A stretch of DNA of 64,000 bases from Shewanella schlegeliana (GTDB lineage: Bacteria; Pseudomonadota; Gammaproteobacteria; Enterobacterales; Shewanellaceae), in the NCBI RefSeq assembly GCF_016765635.1, contig NZ_JAESVD010000002.1, positions 62,001 to 126,000 on the forward strand, in the 5' to 3' direction. The translations under genes and the position numbers were made by a program. Below are positions 1 through 9,962 of this stretch, in pieces (positions within the stretch are counted from its first letter, which is position 1; each line of letters begins with the position of its first letter). Under the pieces are notes generated by a model. It did not search any database. It was not told the origin of the DNA and worked only from the letters and a program-made list of their open reading frames with translations.

Positions 1-302
1 AAATAGTTAGAAACCTTACCACCCTCAATACGTTTGATGGTTAGTACAATCGAGTATGGCCGTGAAGGAGAAGAGCTAATGGTATAACTACGCGCAATTT
101 TCTCGCCATTAATTTCAAGCAACAGGGTTAAAAACTGCCCGGGTTTAAAATGAAACTTTACCGGAGCAGTACCCTGAAAGCGGAAACTCATCACATCATG
201 GTTCTCGCTCCATTTTTCAACGCAAACGAGTTGATGTTCACCTGACTGCCATTGCTGGGCAGAAAATGTTTCTAAATTAGAAGCTTGTTTATTGATTGCC
301 AT
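1..302 (-). CDS. hcr: Hcr, NADH oxidoreductase for hybrid cluster protein (3' part outside window)
   Basis: Only the first 100 or so codons are present; the gene runs off the left edge. The visible part is the FAD-binding barrel of a ferredoxin-NADP reductase-type flavoprotein, with the flavin motif RSYTISSSP at residues 71-79 and the GQFLTL strand before it. Hcr of E. coli has this domain followed by an NAD domain and a C-terminal [2Fe-2S] ferredoxin domain, and passes electrons from NADH to Hcp; those later domains cannot be checked here. The ATG at 302 is the first good start. It lies about 106 bp downstream of hcp on the same strand, which supports the call, but a hairpin terminator sits between the two genes. 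Identity as hcr rests mainly on the neighbour; another FNR-like reductase is possible but less likely. Confidence 0.85.
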   Translation of the reverse strand, partial: MAINKQASNLETFSAQQWQSGEHQLVCVEKWSENHDVMSFRFQGTAPVKFHFKPGQFLTLLLEINGEKIARSYTISSSPSRPYSIVLTIKRIEGGKVSNY

Positions 303-353
303 ATTCACGCTATACCTACCTATCGTACTTAGCCTGTTAACTTCTAAGCTAAA

Positions 354-377
354 AATGGCCACACTTTGGTGGCCATT
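354..377 (-). terminator. Hairpin terminator between hcp and hcr
   Basis: A perfect 9-bp inverted repeat (AATGGCCAC / GTGGCCATT, 6-nt loop) is followed on the minus strand by a run of five T. It follows the hcp stop codon by about 30 bp. It should end or reduce hcp transcripts before hcr, so hcr would depend on read-through or its own promoter. Confidence 0.65.
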
Positions 378-408
378 CTTGACTTACATATCACCAATAA
401 CTTTGCAG

Positions 409-2073
409 TTACGCCACATTAAGTATGCGATTTAGATCTGCTTCAACCGTCGTGGTGTTGCGAAGACCAAACTTCTCTTCAAGCACCTTAGCAAGGTTAG
501 GAGTTAAGAATGCAGGCGCAGTTGGGCCAGTCATAATATTCTTCACACCCAATGACAATAGTGTTAGCAGTACCACAATCGCTTTTTGCTCGAACCAAGA
601 AAGTACCAAGGTAAGTGGTAACTCATTAATGTCACACTCAAAGGCTTCTGACAGCGCGATAGCTAACTGAATCGCTGAGTAAGAGTCATTGCACTGACCA
701 ATATCCAATAGACGTGGAATGCCGTTAATGTCACCAAACTCAAGTTTGTTAAACTTATACTTACCACAACCTAGAGTCAGAATGACTGAGTCTGCAGGCG
801 CTTGAGTCGCGATATCGGTGAAATAACCACGCTCTTGCTTATCACCGTCACAACCACCGACCAAGAAGAAATGCTTGATTGCACCACTCTTCACATTTTC
901 AATTACGGTCGGCGCTGCAGCCATTAATGCATTGCGAGCAAAACCTATGGTGATTAGATGGGGGATCTCATCATAGATAAAGCCTTCTAGCGACTCAGCT
1001 TTGGCAATCACTTCACTGAAATCATCACCGATTAGGTGAGTCACACCTGGCCAGCCTACGATGCTACGGGTGAAGATACGGTCTGAATAGTCACCAACAT
1101 TTGGGTCGATGATACAGTTAGATGTCATTACAACTGCGCCAGGGAATGTCGCAAATTCTTTTTGTTGATTCTGCCATGCGCTGCCGTAGTTACCCACTAA
1201 GTGTGGATATTTCTTCAGCTCTGGGTAAGCCAGTGCAGGTAACATCTCACCGTGAGTGTAGACGTTAATACCCTTACCTTCGGTTTGTTCAAGAATTAGC
1301 TCTAGATCTTTCATGTCATGACCAGACACTAAGATAGCCTTACCTTTTACAGACTTAGTGTTTACCTGAGTTGGCTCTGGGTGACCAAAGGCGTGAGTTT
1401 CACCTTCATCGAGCATCGCCATCACACGGTAGTTAAGCTGACCAATCTGCATTGCTGTATTAAATAACTTGTCCGCATCAACAGAGTCTTCACCTAAGAA
1501 CGCCATGATCTCATGAAATTCACCGGCAACTTCATCACTAGTTTGATCCAGTACACGAGCGTGTTCCATGTATGCTGCAGCGCCTTTTAGGCCATACAAG
1601 CATAGTAAGCGCAGACCCATGATATCTTCATGAACTTCATCTTTACCACGGTTAGGTACAGCTTGAAGCGCCTGAGTTAGCATTTCAGGTTTAGTCGCGC
1701 CCAATACAAGCTGCATTGGTGCGTTCATTGGCTTAGCTTCGATATTTAGTTCGCTGCACTTAGCTTCATAAGCCGACTTTAGTCGATTACGGAATGTTTC
1801 TGCCTGTGTGGTATAGGCTATGATACGGTCATCATCAAAGTTAACGTTAGTTAGCGTAGCGAAAAACGCTTTCGGCACAAACGTATCAATCTCATGGTCG
1901 ATAATACCGACTTCACGAGCAAGCGCTGCGTATGACGACACACCTTGAAGAATATAGATAAGAAGATCTTGTAAGTCTGAAGTATCTGAAGACTTACCAC
2001 ACATACCTTGAGTGTAACTACAGCCATTACCTGCAGGTGTTCTAATTGTTTGCTCACATTGAATACAAAACAC
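409..2073 (-). CDS. hcp: Hybrid cluster protein (hydroxylamine reductase / NO reductase)
   Basis: 554-residue hybrid cluster protein. It reduces hydroxylamine to ammonia in vitro and is regarded in E. coli as a high-affinity cytoplasmic NO reductase fed by Hcr. The N-terminal cysteines follow the spacing Cx2Cx11Cx6C (residues 3, 6, 18, 25), the [2Fe-2S]-type pattern of facultative anaerobes. Later motifs [24 protein letters not shown] and DIGQCNDSY supply hybrid-cluster ligands. The start is placed at the GTG at 2073: AGGAG lies eight bases before it, and the protein then begins with the family's usual FCIQCEQT. An upstream ATG at 2103 in the same frame has no such site. Length matches the family (about 550). 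hcr follows on the same strand. An imperfect FNR-like site lies about 70 bp upstream. Confidence 0.96.
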   Translation of the reverse strand: MFCIQCEQTIRTPAGNGCSYTQGMCGKSSDTSDLQDLLIYILQGVSSYAALAREVGIIDHEIDTFVPKAFFATLTNVNFDDDRIIAYTTQAETFRNRLKSAYEAKCSELNIEAKPMNAPMQLVLGATKPEMLTQALQAVPNRGKDEVHEDIMGLRLLCLYGLKGAAAYMEHARVLDQTSDEVAGEFHEIMAFLGEDSVDADKLFNTAMQIGQLNYRVMAMLDEGETHAFGHPEPTQVNTKSVKGKAILVSGHDMKDLELILEQTEGKGINVYTHGEMLPALAYPELKKYPHLVGNYGSAWQNQQKEFATFPGAVVMTSNCIIDPNVGDYSDRIFTRSIVGWPGVTHLIGDDFSEVIAKAESLEGFIYDEIPHLITIGFARNALMAAAPTVIENVKSGAIKHFFLVGGCDGDKQERGYFTDIATQAPADSVILTLGCGKYKFNKLEFGDINGIPRLLDIGQCNDSYSAIQLAIALSEAFECDINELPLTLVLSWFEQKAIVVLLTLLSLGVKNIMTGPTAPAFLTPNLAKVLEEKFGLRNTTTVEADLNRILNVA

Positions 2074-2136
2074 AGCACTAACTCCTATATTATAATCATG
2101 CATATTATTTACATGTTTTGAGTTAGTTTACGCTTC

Positions 2137-2150
2137 TTGAGGAATTGCAA
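2137..2150 (-). promoter_or_regulatory. Imperfect FNR-like site upstream of hcp
   Basis: TTGAGGAATTGCAA matches the FNR palindrome TTGAT-N4-ATCAA at 7 of 10 defined positions, about 70 bp before the hcp GTG. A weak CRP-like sequence lies at 2180-2195. hcp is known to be anaerobically induced by FNR in enterics, so control is plausible, but the match alone is weak. The rest of the 306-bp gap to tyrA holds no gene that I can see. Confidence 0.3.
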
Positions 2151-2325
2151 AAGGTTTTTTTACGTTAAATGAGAGAAAACATGAAAGAGATCACTTTAAG
2201 CAATGGCTAATAAATTTATTCAGGCGATATTGATTTAGCTAAGAATCTGAAAAAATACTCATAAAAATAGTAACTTAAAATACTCACTGGTGCTCAAACA
2301 CCCTAAATCCTCTATTTAGGAGATC

Positions 2326-2350
2326 AAAAAAGGAGCCTAAGCTCCTTTTT
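2326..2350 (-). terminator. Terminator of the aroF-tyrA operon
   Basis: Inverted repeat AAAAAAGGAGC / GCTCCTTTT with a 4-nt loop, 30 bp past the tyrA stop. A-run and T-run flank both sides, so it could act in both directions. Confidence 0.8.
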
Positions 2351-2379
2351 GTCAATATTGTTATAGGTGGTTCAACACA

Positions 2380-3519
2380 CTAGCCGGTTTTCATATCATT
2401 AACCGATTGCAGCATCGCACGGCTCTCTCTTTGGAACTGTGAGGCAAAGTCACCAAACCAGCGTGAGACCTCTTCAAACTGCGCGACAAATGCTTCTCGA
2501 TTGCCTGACTTGAGAATAGACAGCGCTTGAGAGTAATTATCAAGATAATCACTGATAGCGACCAAGCTCTCCTCTTGGGCAAAAATAATATCGGCGTAAA
2601 GCTCTGGGCTTTGTGCAAACAAGCGTCCCACCATAGCTAGCTCTAAGCGATAGATTGGCGAGCTAAACTGCAGCAGAGACTCAATATCCGCTTCCTCTTT
2701 ATAAAGATTTAACCCATATACAAAAGAGGAGAAGTGTCGCATCGCCTGTACCAGTTGCATCGCCTTATCGTGTTTAGTCGGTTCAGTTTCTACAATACGC
2801 GCGCCCCAGATCTGGATCTGCTCAATCAGCCATTGGTAAGCCTCGCTATCGCGGCCATGGCACACAACCACGACTTGTTTTGCTAAACTGCCTACATCGG
2901 GGCCAAACATCGGATGCAAGCCAAGTACAGGGCCCGAATGCGCCGAGAGCATCGCCTCCATAGGTGCGCCTTTAATCGAGGTCAAGTCCGCTAGGATACA
3001 GTTTGCTGGCAGGTTAGTAAGCCGCTCAGCGATCAGATCACAAGTGATAATGATAGGGACAGTGACAATCACTAAGCCTGCGCCATCGAAGATAGCCTCA
3101 CTATTGACCCAATCATCTTTATCAAGCGTTCTGACCTCATAACCAGACAGCGTCAGCATCTGTGAAAACAAGCCACCCAGCTTACCCTCACCGCCCACAA
3201 TAACCACATGACCTAAGTCGGCTTTCACCTGCTTAAAACCGACATCCTTCTCATTAAGGTAGGACTCGCGCATAAGGCGACGCAGAATATCTTCAATAAG
3301 CTGCGGTGCCACATTCATCGCCTTAGCTTCTTCTCGTCGCTTAGCCAACATATTGGCCTCACGTTGAGGAGCATAGATAGGTAAACCCGCACCGTGTTTT
3401 ACCGCCCCAACTTGAGCGACTAAATCTAATCGTTTACGTAGCAGGTGCAGTAACTGCTGATCGACACCGTCAATCAAACCTCTTAAATTTTCAAGCTCTG
3501 CGGTGGTCTTCTCATTCAT
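2380..3519 (-). CDS. tyrA: Bifunctional chorismate mutase / prephenate dehydrogenase
   Basis: T-protein of tyrosine synthesis. It turns chorismate into prephenate and oxidises this with NAD to 4-hydroxyphenylpyruvate in the cytoplasm. Residues 1 to about 95 form the helical AroQ-type chorismate mutase ([19 protein letters not shown], then [10 protein letters not shown]). The dehydrogenase follows, with a Rossmann loop [10 protein letters not shown] near residue 107 and the conserved [10 protein letters not shown]. The length of 379 is close to E. coli TyrA (373). The start at 3519 (MNEKTTAEL) is preferred because GGAAG lies eight bases ahead; an ATG at 3534 overlaps the aroF stop as TGATG and would add five residues, so translational coupling is an alternative. 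It follows aroF directly, as in E. coli. Confidence 0.96.
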   Translation of the reverse strand: MNEKTTAELENLRGLIDGVDQQLLHLLRKRLDLVAQVGAVKHGAGLPIYAPQREANMLAKRREEAKAMNVAPQLIEDILRRLMRESYLNEKDVGFKQVKADLGHVVIVGGEGKLGGLFSQMLTLSGYEVRTLDKDDWVNSEAIFDGAGLVIVTVPIIITCDLIAERLTNLPANCILADLTSIKGAPMEAMLSAHSGPVLGLHPMFGPDVGSLAKQVVVVCHGRDSEAYQWLIEQIQIWGARIVETEPTKHDKAMQLVQAMRHFSSFVYGLNLYKEEADIESLLQFSSPIYRLELAMVGRLFAQSPELYADIIFAQEESLVAISDYLDNYSQALSILKSGNREAFVAQFEEVSRWFGDFASQFQRESRAMLQSVNDMKTG

Positions 3520-3533
3520 CTTTGTTTCTTCCA

Positions 3534-4625
3534 TCAGCCGTTTGCAACTTTCAGCATATCAAATCTTGTCGGTAATACCGAGGCTAGCATGGTGGCTCCT
3601 TCGCGCAATAGCGCTTCAGTAGTTTGCCAGTCGATACAGGCATCGGTGACTGACACACCGTAAGCCAGCTGCTCCATTGGTAAGTCACTGCTCTGCTTAC
3701 CAGCGTTCAGGTGACTCTCAAGCATTACACCGATAATAGATTTATTACCCACTGCGATCTGATTAAATACATCTTCACATACAGGCTTTTGCTTATTGTG
3801 ATCTTTAGATGAATTACCATGACTACAATCGACGATGAGACGAGCACTTAAATTAGCCCCATGAAGCTGACTCTCACACTCCGCCACACTGGCTGCATCG
3901 TAATTAGGTTGTTTGCCACCACGTAAAATCACATGACCATCAGGATTCCCAGCGGTTTGCAGTAGTGCAACCTGTCCCTGTTGGTTAATACCCATAAAAC
4001 GGTGACTACTCGCAGCAGACTCTAATGCGTTAATGGCCACTCCAAGTTTTCCATCTGTGCCATTCTTAAACCCTACAGGCATAGAAAGGCCCGATGCCAT
4101 CTCACGGTGAGTCTGTGATTCAGTGGTTCTAGCACCAATGGCTGACCAAGTAACAAGCTCAGACATATATTGCGGGCTAATTGGGTCGAGCGCCTCAGTG
4201 GCTACAGGTAGCTCCAACTCTGCAAGCCAAATCATCAACTCTCTCGCTTGGCGAAGCCCCTTATCTACATCGAAGGATTCATCCATATCAGGATCGTTAA
4301 TCATCCCTTTCCAGCCTACGGTTGTACGTGGCTTTTCAAAGTAAACCCGCATCAACACGAAAAACTGCTCACCGAGTTCATCATGCAGTTTCTTAAGCTT
4401 AAGGGCATACTCCTTCGCCGCTTCGATATCATGAATTGAGCAAGGGCCAGAGATCACTAACACACGGTTATCACGTTTATGAACAATATCTGCAACCGTC
4501 TTTCGCGCGTTGAGTACATATTGATAAGCATGCTTAGACAGAGGTAGCTCACGCTTTAACTCCTCAGGAGTCACTAACACTTGTTCAGAACTAATATGGA
4601 CATTGTTAATTGTATCTTGTTGCAT
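3534..4625 (-). CDS. aroF: 3-deoxy-7-phosphoheptulonate (DAHP) synthase, class I
   Basis: Condenses phosphoenolpyruvate with erythrose 4-phosphate, the committed step of the shikimate pathway. Family motifs seen are [25 protein letters not shown], the substrate loop [12 protein letters not shown], and DCSHGNSSK with metal ligands. The length of 363 is close to the AroF/G/H enzymes (350-356). ATG at 4625 is chosen because GGGTGG sits five bases upstream; a GTG at 4634 would add three residues. Its place directly before tyrA points to the tyrosine-sensitive isoenzyme, AroF, but the feedback specificity cannot be read from sequence alone by eye. Palindromic sequences upstream could serve TyrR-type control. 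Confidence 0.93.
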   Translation of the reverse strand: MQQDTINNVHISSEQVLVTPEELKRELPLSKHAYQYVLNARKTVADIVHKRDNRVLVISGPCSIHDIEAAKEYALKLKKLHDELGEQFFVLMRVYFEKPRTTVGWKGMINDPDMDESFDVDKGLRQARELMIWLAELELPVATEALDPISPQYMSELVTWSAIGARTTESQTHREMASGLSMPVGFKNGTDGKLGVAINALESAASSHRFMGINQQGQVALLQTAGNPDGHVILRGGKQPNYDAASVAECESQLHGANLSARLIVDCSHGNSSKDHNKQKPVCEDVFNQIAVGNKSIIGVMLESHLNAGKQSSDLPMEQLAYGVSVTDACIDWQTTEALLREGATMLASVLPTRFDMLKVANG

Positions 4626-4688
4626 GATTACCACCCGTTAATCTCTTATCTGCTCTTCAACTCAAAGACCTTTACTACACAGAAGAAT

Positions 4689-4746
4689 GTCTCACGACTA
4701 TGTAAGACCATATATAAAAGTAATACTGTAACGCTACACCATTACA
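4689..4746 (-). promoter_or_regulatory. Possible TyrR-type operator region upstream of aroF
   Basis: Three overlapping dyads lie 65-120 bp before the aroF start. These are GTCTCAC-N6-GTAAGAC (4689-4708, one mismatch), TGTAAG-N6-TATAAA (4701-4718, 9 of 12 positions of the TyrR box TGTAAA-N6-TTTACA), and TGTAAC-N8-ATTACA (4727-4746). aroF-tyrA is a TyrR target in E. coli. None of these is a perfect box. The remaining DNA to rplS (4747-5028) shows no gene. Confidence 0.35.
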
Positions 4747-5028
4747 CCTTGAAAACACTATGCCTATACCAAGATATAAGGTCAAGGGGCATTTCCAATA
4801 AATGAAAAATTCTAATCTTAGGTTTTAGGTTATGGAATGAATAGTTACATAGGGGAGCAATAACTACCTCGGCTTGCGCTATGAATCATACAAGCTTACA
4901 CCATGCTAGCTTGAATTTGAGCATAGGAGCTAAATAGGCTGAGCGACTTTTATACTACTCGGGAGCTTATGCTGAGAAAGGGGAAATGTTGAAGGTGAGT
5001 GACGAAAATAGCAAATTTAGGCAACAAA

Positions 5029-5049
5029 AAACCGCCATATAGGCGGTTT
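5029..5049 (-). terminator. Terminator after rplS
   Basis: Perfect 8-bp stem AAACCGCC / GGCGGTTT with a 5-nt loop, followed by T residues on the minus strand, 40 bp past the rplS stop codon. It ends the rpsP-rimM-trmD-rplS transcript. Confidence 0.85.
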
Positions 5050-5089
5050 CTCGTGCGAACACTGCATCTTATTTATAGCGAGTACTAAA

Positions 5090-5443
5090 TTACTTAGTAG
5101 CAAGCTTCTCACGGATACGTGCAGACTTACCTGAACGATCACGTAGATAGTAAAGCTTAGCACGACGAACACGGCCGCGACGCTTAACTTCGATGCTAGA
5201 GATGATTGGGCTGTGAGTCTGGAACGCACGCTCAACACCTTCACCATTAGAGATTTTACGTACTGTGAATGCAGAGTGAACGCCGCGGTTACGCTTAGCG
5301 ATTACAACGCCTTCAAACGCCTGTAGACGCTCTTTACCGCCTTCTACAACACGTACTTTAACAACTACTGTATCACCGGCACCAAATTGTGGTACGTCGG
5401 TTTTCATTTGCTCTTCGTTGAGCATTTTGATGATGTTATTCAT
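5090..5443 (-). CDS. rplS: 50S ribosomal protein L19
   Basis: 117-residue L19, which sits at the 30S-50S interface. Characteristic stretches are [32 protein letters not shown] and [21 protein letters not shown]. Length agrees with E. coli L19 (115). It is the last gene of the conserved rpsP-rimM-trmD-rplS order, 36 bp after trmD, with a strong terminator downstream. Confidence 0.98.
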   Translation of the reverse strand: MNNIIKMLNEEQMKTDVPQFGAGDTVVVKVRVVEGGKERLQAFEGVVIAKRNRGVHSAFTVRKISNGEGVERAFQTHSPIISSIEVKRRGRVRRAKLYYLRDRSGKSARIREKLATK

Positions 5444-5479
5444 TAAATAAACTCCATACTAGTAATAACTGCGCTTCGA

Positions 5480-6226
5480 CTAATCATCTTGTTTGATGGT
5501 GTCAACAAATTCAGCTAGAAGCTTCTCTTGTTCGCCAGTCAGAGCTAGATTTTCAAGTAATTCTGGCCGTCTCAACAAAGTCCTACCTAGGCTTTGCTGT
5601 AGACGCCAGCGTCTAATATGTTCGTGGTTGCCACTTAACAATACGGCTGGAACATCCAAACCATCCAAACTTTCAGGACGCGTATAGTGGGGACAATCCA
5701 GTAAGCCATCAGAGAAAGAGTCCTGCTCTGCGGAAGCTTGTTTTCCTAGCACGCCAGGAACCAATCTTGATACTGAATCAATCAGAGTCATCGCTGGAAG
5801 TTCACCGCCCGAAAGCACGTAATCTCCAATTGACCACTCTTCATCCACTTCAGTCTGAATGATGCGCTCATCAATACCTTCGTATCGTCCACACACCAAA
5901 ATCAAACTGGATGATTGCGCTAACTCTTCAACGCCTTGCTGTGTCAGCTTACGGCCTTGAGGAGAAAGGTAAATCACCTTTACCTCGTTTCCAGCTGCAG
6001 CTTTCGCTGCATGGATAGCGTCACGTAGAGGCTGCACCATCATTAACATTCCAGGGCCACCACCGTATGGGCGGTCATCCACTGTCTTATGTTTATCATG
6101 GGTGAAATCTCGAGGATTCCACGTTTGCAACTCTAGCAACCCTTTGCTAACTGCACGACCCGTTACACCAAAATCTGTTACGGCACGAAACATCTCGGGA
6201 AACAGGGTTACTACCCCTAACCACAT
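5480..6226 (-). CDS. trmD: tRNA (guanine-N1)-methyltransferase
   Basis: SPOUT-class enzyme that methylates G37 of tRNAs next to the anticodon using S-adenosylmethionine, which prevents +1 frameshifting. The knotted SAM site is visible in [12 protein letters not shown] (about residue 110) and [14 protein letters not shown] (about 130), with [12 protein letters not shown] near residue 55. Length of 248 matches E. coli (255). GAGGT precedes the ATG at 6226. The gene lies 15 bp after rimM and 36 bp before rplS in the ribosomal operon. Confidence 0.98.
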   Translation of the reverse strand: MWLGVVTLFPEMFRAVTDFGVTGRAVSKGLLELQTWNPRDFTHDKHKTVDDRPYGGGPGMLMMVQPLRDAIHAAKAAAGNEVKVIYLSPQGRKLTQQGVEELAQSSSLILVCGRYEGIDERIIQTEVDEEWSIGDYVLSGGELPAMTLIDSVSRLVPGVLGKQASAEQDSFSDGLLDCPHYTRPESLDGLDVPAVLLSGNHEHIRRWRLQQSLGRTLLRRPELLENLALTGEQEKLLAEFVDTIKQDD

Positions 6227-6241
6227 ATGTTGTACCTCGAC

Positions 6242-6772
6242 TTAGAAGTCCGGATCCCAATCCACTAAAATCTGTTTTGCTGCCAAATCCACCTTTTGGA
6301 TGAACTGGTCAGTAACAAAGGGAATCATACGTTCCGCTTTGCCAAAGCCATCTTTCGCGTTAGCTTTAACTAAAAGTACGTCATTCGATCCTGTTTCCAC
6401 GATCTCTTGTACCGTACCCATGTTGTAGCCTTTGGTATTAATCACTTCACATCCGATAAGATCTCGCCAGTAGAATTCATCTTCTGGTAAATCTCGCATC
6501 TGCTCAGCAGGCACAGCAATCTCACAATTTGTAAGCGCTTGAGCCTCATCCCGTGTTGTTACGCCTTCAAGACAAGCAACGACTGCTTTCCCCTGAAAAC
6601 GCCACTGGGCGACTTTAACCTCGCGCCATTCACCTTGTTCTTTAATAAGCCAAGGAGAATAGTCAAAGATACCTTCAACAGAGTCGGTATAGGTAGTGAT
6701 CTTCAACCAACCTTTAATGCCATAACTTGAACCGATTTTGCCAAGGATGACGGGTTCTTGTTTACTACTCAT
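6242..6772 (-). CDS. rimM: Ribosome maturation factor RimM
   Basis: 16S rRNA processing factor that binds S19 and helps mature the 30S head. N-terminal RimM barrel ([16 protein letters not shown] at about residues 10-25) and C-terminal PRC-barrel ([12 protein letters not shown] onward, about 100-176). The ATG at 6772 gives 176 residues, as in the family; the codon before it in frame is TTG and adds nothing. AGGG lies about nine bases upstream. It sits 20 bp after rpsP and 15 bp before trmD, the conserved operon order. Confidence 0.97.
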   Translation of the reverse strand: MSSKQEPVILGKIGSSYGIKGWLKITTYTDSVEGIFDYSPWLIKEQGEWREVKVAQWRFQGKAVVACLEGVTTRDEAQALTNCEIAVPAEQMRDLPEDEFYWRDLIGCEVINTKGYNMGTVQEIVETGSNDVLLVKANAKDGFGKAERMIPFVTDQFIQKVDLAAKQILVDWDPDF

Positions 6773-6792
6773 CAATCTATACCCTAACGCTA

Positions 6793-7044
6793 TTAAGCAG
6801 CAGCTTTACGAGCGTCTTTGATCAATTTTGCTACACGATCAGTAGTAGCAGCACCGTTAGCAACCCAATGCTCAACACGGTCAAGATCTAAGCGTAGAGC
6901 TTCTTCTTGGCCACGTGCTACTGGGTTAAAAAAGCCAACGCGCTCGATGAAACGACCGTCACGGGCGTTACGGCTGTCAGCTACAACGATGTTATAAAAT
7001 GGACGCTTTTTTGCGCCGCCACGAGCTAAACGAATGGTAACCAT
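6793..7044 (-). CDS. rpsP: 30S ribosomal protein S16
   Basis: 83-residue S16. The family start [17 protein letters not shown] is placed at the ATG at 7044; the open frame extends 12 codons further up without support. [20 protein letters not shown] is the diagnostic centre. First gene of the rpsP-rimM-trmD-rplS operon. A 217-bp leader separates it from ffh; it holds the probable ffh terminator and a small CTCCG/CGGAG hairpin (7100-7115) in the leader, whose role is unknown. Confidence 0.98.
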
Positions 7045-7203
7045 GCGTTTGGTATCCTCTAATGATTTGCTTTTTATCAAGCAAAAATAAAAACTGAAAC
7101 TCCGTGTTCGCGGAGAGCCCCAGATAGAAAGCCGGCAGATTTTACCTGACTGACCGACGAATGCAACCGTAATCGGCGTTTTTTACACCTAAAACGATTT
7201 AAA

Positions 7204-7228
7204 GACCAGATTGAAAATCAATCTAGTC
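7204..7228 (-). terminator. Hairpin terminator after ffh
   Basis: An 11-bp stem (GACTAGATTGA / TCAATCTGGTC on the minus strand, one G-U pair) with a 3-nt loop, followed by TTTAAATCGTTTT, 34 bp past the ffh stop. The T-tract is broken, so partial termination is likely. Confidence 0.6.
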
Positions 7229-7261
7229 CCTAAATTTAGCTTTGCAGAATTAAACTAAAGC

Positions 7262-8635
7262 CTAACGGCCCGGCATTTTCATGCCAGGAGGCAGCATACC
7301 ACTCATGCCGCGCATCATCTTTTTCATACCACCTTTCGATGACATTTTTTTCATCATTTTCTGCATTTGGGTGAACTGCTTAAGTAAGCGGTTCACGTCT
7401 TGAATTTGTGTACCTGACCCCATCGCGATTCTGCGCTTGCGCGAGCCTTTGATGATATCAGGACGTTGGCGCTCAGCAGGAGTCATAGAATTAATAATCG
7501 CTTCCATCTGCCCAGTCATTTTGCCATCTTGAACTTGAGCAAGCGCTTCTGGTGGTAATTGACCCACACCAGGTAGCTTCTCAATCATGTTCATCATGCC
7601 GCCCATGTTCTTCATCTGCTGCAGCTGCTCGCGGAAATCTTCTAAATCAAAGCTTCCGCCCTTCTTGACTTTAGCAGCAAGCTTCATCGCCTTTTCTTGG
7701 TCTACGCCGCGCTCAACCTCTTCGATAAGAGATAGCACATCGCCCATGCCAAGAATACGTGAAGCAACACGCTCAGGGTGGAACGCCTCTAGTGCATCGG
7801 TCTTTTCACCTACACCCAAGAACTTAATTGGCTTACCAGTAATATGACGAATCGAAAGCGCCGCACCACCACGTGCATCACCGTCGACTTTTGTCAGTAC
7901 CACACCAGTTAGCGGTAGAGCTTCGTTAAACGCTTTAGCAGTATTAGCCGCATCTTGACCTGTCATCGCATCGACAACAAATAACGTTTCAACTGGCTTC
8001 ACTGCAGCATGAAGCTCTTTAATCTCATCCATCATCGCTTCGTCTACGTGCAGGCGACCTGCAGTATCGACAATAACGACATCGATGAACTTCAATTTAG
8101 CGTGAGCAATTGCCGCGTTAGCAATATCGACTGGCTTTTGGCTAACATCTGATGGGAAGAACTCCACTTCCACTTCGCCAGCCAAGGTTTCTAGCTGCTT
8201 GATAGCCGCTGGGCGGTATACGTCCGCCGAAACCACAAGCACCGACTTTTTCGAGCGCTCGCGTAAGAACTTAGACAGTTTCGCAACACTGGTCGTTTTA
8301 CCGGCACCTTGCAAACCCGCCATCATGATGACTGCTGGCGGTTGAGCCGACAGATCCAAAGCTTCATTCGATTCGCCCATGGCGTTTTCAAGTTCGCTTT
8401 GTACGATCTTAATAAAGGCTTGGCCTGGACTTAGACTCTTTGAAACCTCTTGGCCAACAGCGCGTTCTTTTACGCTATTTACGAATTCACGAACCACAGG
8501 CAAGGCGACATCGGCCTCTAAAAGAGCCATGCGGACTTCGCGCAAGGTTTCCTTAACGTTTTCTTCCGTTAAGCGACCACGGCCACTGATATTTTTCAGA
8601 GTCCGTGACAATCTGTCAGTTAAGTTCTCAAACAT
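7262..8635 (-). CDS. ffh: Signal recognition particle protein Ffh (SRP54)
   Basis: GTPase that, with 4.5S RNA, binds signal sequences of nascent inner-membrane proteins and docks them on FtsY. N domain at residues 1-90; G domain with GLQGAGKTT (about 107-115), DTAGRL, TKVDGDARGG; then the methionine-rich M domain from about 330 to the end (QMQKMMKKMSSKGGMKKMM). The 457 residues equal the usual length (453 in E. coli). It precedes rpsP on the same strand, a common gammaproteobacterial order. Confidence 0.98.
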   Translation of the reverse strand: MFENLTDRLSRTLKNISGRGRLTEENVKETLREVRMALLEADVALPVVREFVNSVKERAVGQEVSKSLSPGQAFIKIVQSELENAMGESNEALDLSAQPPAVIMMAGLQGAGKTTSVAKLSKFLRERSKKSVLVVSADVYRPAAIKQLETLAGEVEVEFFPSDVSQKPVDIANAAIAHAKLKFIDVVIVDTAGRLHVDEAMMDEIKELHAAVKPVETLFVVDAMTGQDAANTAKAFNEALPLTGVVLTKVDGDARGGAALSIRHITGKPIKFLGVGEKTDALEAFHPERVASRILGMGDVLSLIEEVERGVDQEKAMKLAAKVKKGGSFDLEDFREQLQQMKNMGGMMNMIEKLPGVGQLPPEALAQVQDGKMTGQMEAIINSMTPAERQRPDIIKGSRKRRIAMGSGTQIQDVNRLLKQFTQMQKMMKKMSSKGGMKKMMRGMSGMLPPGMKMPGR

Positions 8636-9041
8636 TATCCAGTTCTTTACCGTTTAAAATTGCTATTGATAGGGCTGTATTATAGCGATGCCCAGTAATT
8701 ATGCTACAGAATGAATCAAGTTACTTTTACAACTGAGGGCTGAGAAAGGTAAAAAATGACCAAAAAACACTTATAAGGCAAAAAATCGACCTATTTTTGC
8801 AACCAAGGTCACTGCCCAAATCCCATTAGCTCATGCTATTCTACACCATAATGTTACGTGCTAACTTAACGATTAAAGTCAAAATGACTTTTACAGGTTA
8901 ACTCGACGCGATATTTAGCACACTCAGTGATTTAACTCCGGATTGAATCACGCTAGTATGCGAGTCATGCAGTCTGCTTACACAAAGATTAAAAGCATGT
9001 GTTAGCGCACCAGATTTATAAAACAAATAGGTTAATACTCA
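8636..9041. other. Intergenic region between divergent ffh and ypjD
   Basis: 406 bp without a convincing gene. It must hold the promoters for both ffh (left) and ypjD (right). A loose dyad GTGATT-N13-AATCAC lies near 8928-8952. I see no RNA gene or strong operator. Confidence 0.5.
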
Positions 9042-9830
9042 ATGGTTATTTTCTCAGCTTCAGCCATGTTGTTTTACAGTATTGCTTTGGTTCTCGTCGC
9101 AAGCCGACTTTTTCATGTTGACGGGCCAAACAGAAGATTAGTTGCAGGCGTGGCTGCGGTTGGTGTTGTACTGCACGCAGCGGCGCTATATCAAGCTATT
9201 GTGACAGGCGATGGTCAAAACTTCAGCTTAACCAATGTAATCTCTATGGTTAACTGGATCATTACCTTCAGCTTTACCATCTTGTTATTCAGACTGAAGG
9301 TCATTGTTGTTCTACCTGTCGTTTATGCCTGCTCAGTGATATCAGTTGCACTGCTTTGGCTGGTGCCTCCAGAATACATCATTCATTTCGAGATCCACCC
9401 AGACGTCTTAGTTCACGTAGTATTATCACTCATGGCTTACAGTGCGCTGATGATTGCTGCGCTCTATGCTATCCAGTTAGCGATTATTCAGAACCGCCTT
9501 AAGAACAAAAAACTAGTGATGACTTCGGCAATGCCGCCACTCATGACTGTTGAAAAGCAGCTTTATCACTTAGTGGTTGTAGGCGTGATTTTACTAAGCT
9601 TATCACTCGCGACAGGTTTCATCTTCCTCGATGACATGTTTGAAGAGGGCAAAGGCCACAAAGCGGTACTATCCATCATGGCTTGGTGTGTTTATATCGC
9701 TATGTTAGCCCAGCAATATTGGGTGGGTTGCCGCATTAAAGCCGCTGTCGCCTACACCTTAACTGGTGGTGTTTTGCTTTCGCTGGCCTACTTCGGCGCC
9801 CGCGTAGTTAAAGAGCTGATCCTCAGTTAA
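9042..9830 (+). CDS. ypjD: Inner-membrane protein of the CcsA/CcmC-like YpjD family
   Basis: 262 residues with about eight hydrophobic helices, beginning at residues 3-20. The pattern (YSIALVLVASRLF at the start, ISMVNWIITFSF, HVVLSLMAYSALMIAALYA) is that of the cytochrome c assembly protein domain shared by CcsA and CcmC, in the form seen in E. coli YpjD. Conserved histidines near residues 116-125 are seen, but there is no WWD haem-handling motif that I can identify, so a direct role in cytochrome c maturation should not be assumed. Divergent from ffh and followed by corB, as ypjD-yfjD lie in E. coli. Function unknown; a copper or haem-linked role is only a guess. Confidence 0.85.
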   Translation: MVIFSASAMLFYSIALVLVASRLFHVDGPNRRLVAGVAAVGVVLHAAALYQAIVTGDGQNFSLTNVISMVNWIITFSFTILLFRLKVIVVLPVVYACSVISVALLWLVPPEYIIHFEIHPDVLVHVVLSLMAYSALMIAALYAIQLAIIQNRLKNKKLVMTSAMPPLMTVEKQLYHLVVVGVILLSLSLATGFIFLDDMFEEGKGHKAVLSIMAWCVYIAMLAQQYWVGCRIKAAVAYTLTGGVLLSLAYFGARVVKELILS

Positions 9831-9962
9831 GCCTCGATTTTTGTCAATTGACCCGTCTATCTCTGATGGGTCAAACTTGACACCCCCTCGAAAGTTCTGT
9901 AATTACTAATTTTTAGTGCTTTTTATTCGCCCTTTCTTTAAACAACAGCGGAGTTCCGACAT

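Noticed and set aside
2302..2320. Inverted repeat CCTAAAT / ATTTAGG next to the tyrA terminator
   Set aside because: No T-run and no known role; probably chance in AT-rich DNA.
7100..7115. CTCCG/CGGAG hairpin in the rpsP leader, followed by a T-rich stretch
   Set aside because: Stem of only five pairs; too short to call an attenuator or a ribosomal-protein leader.
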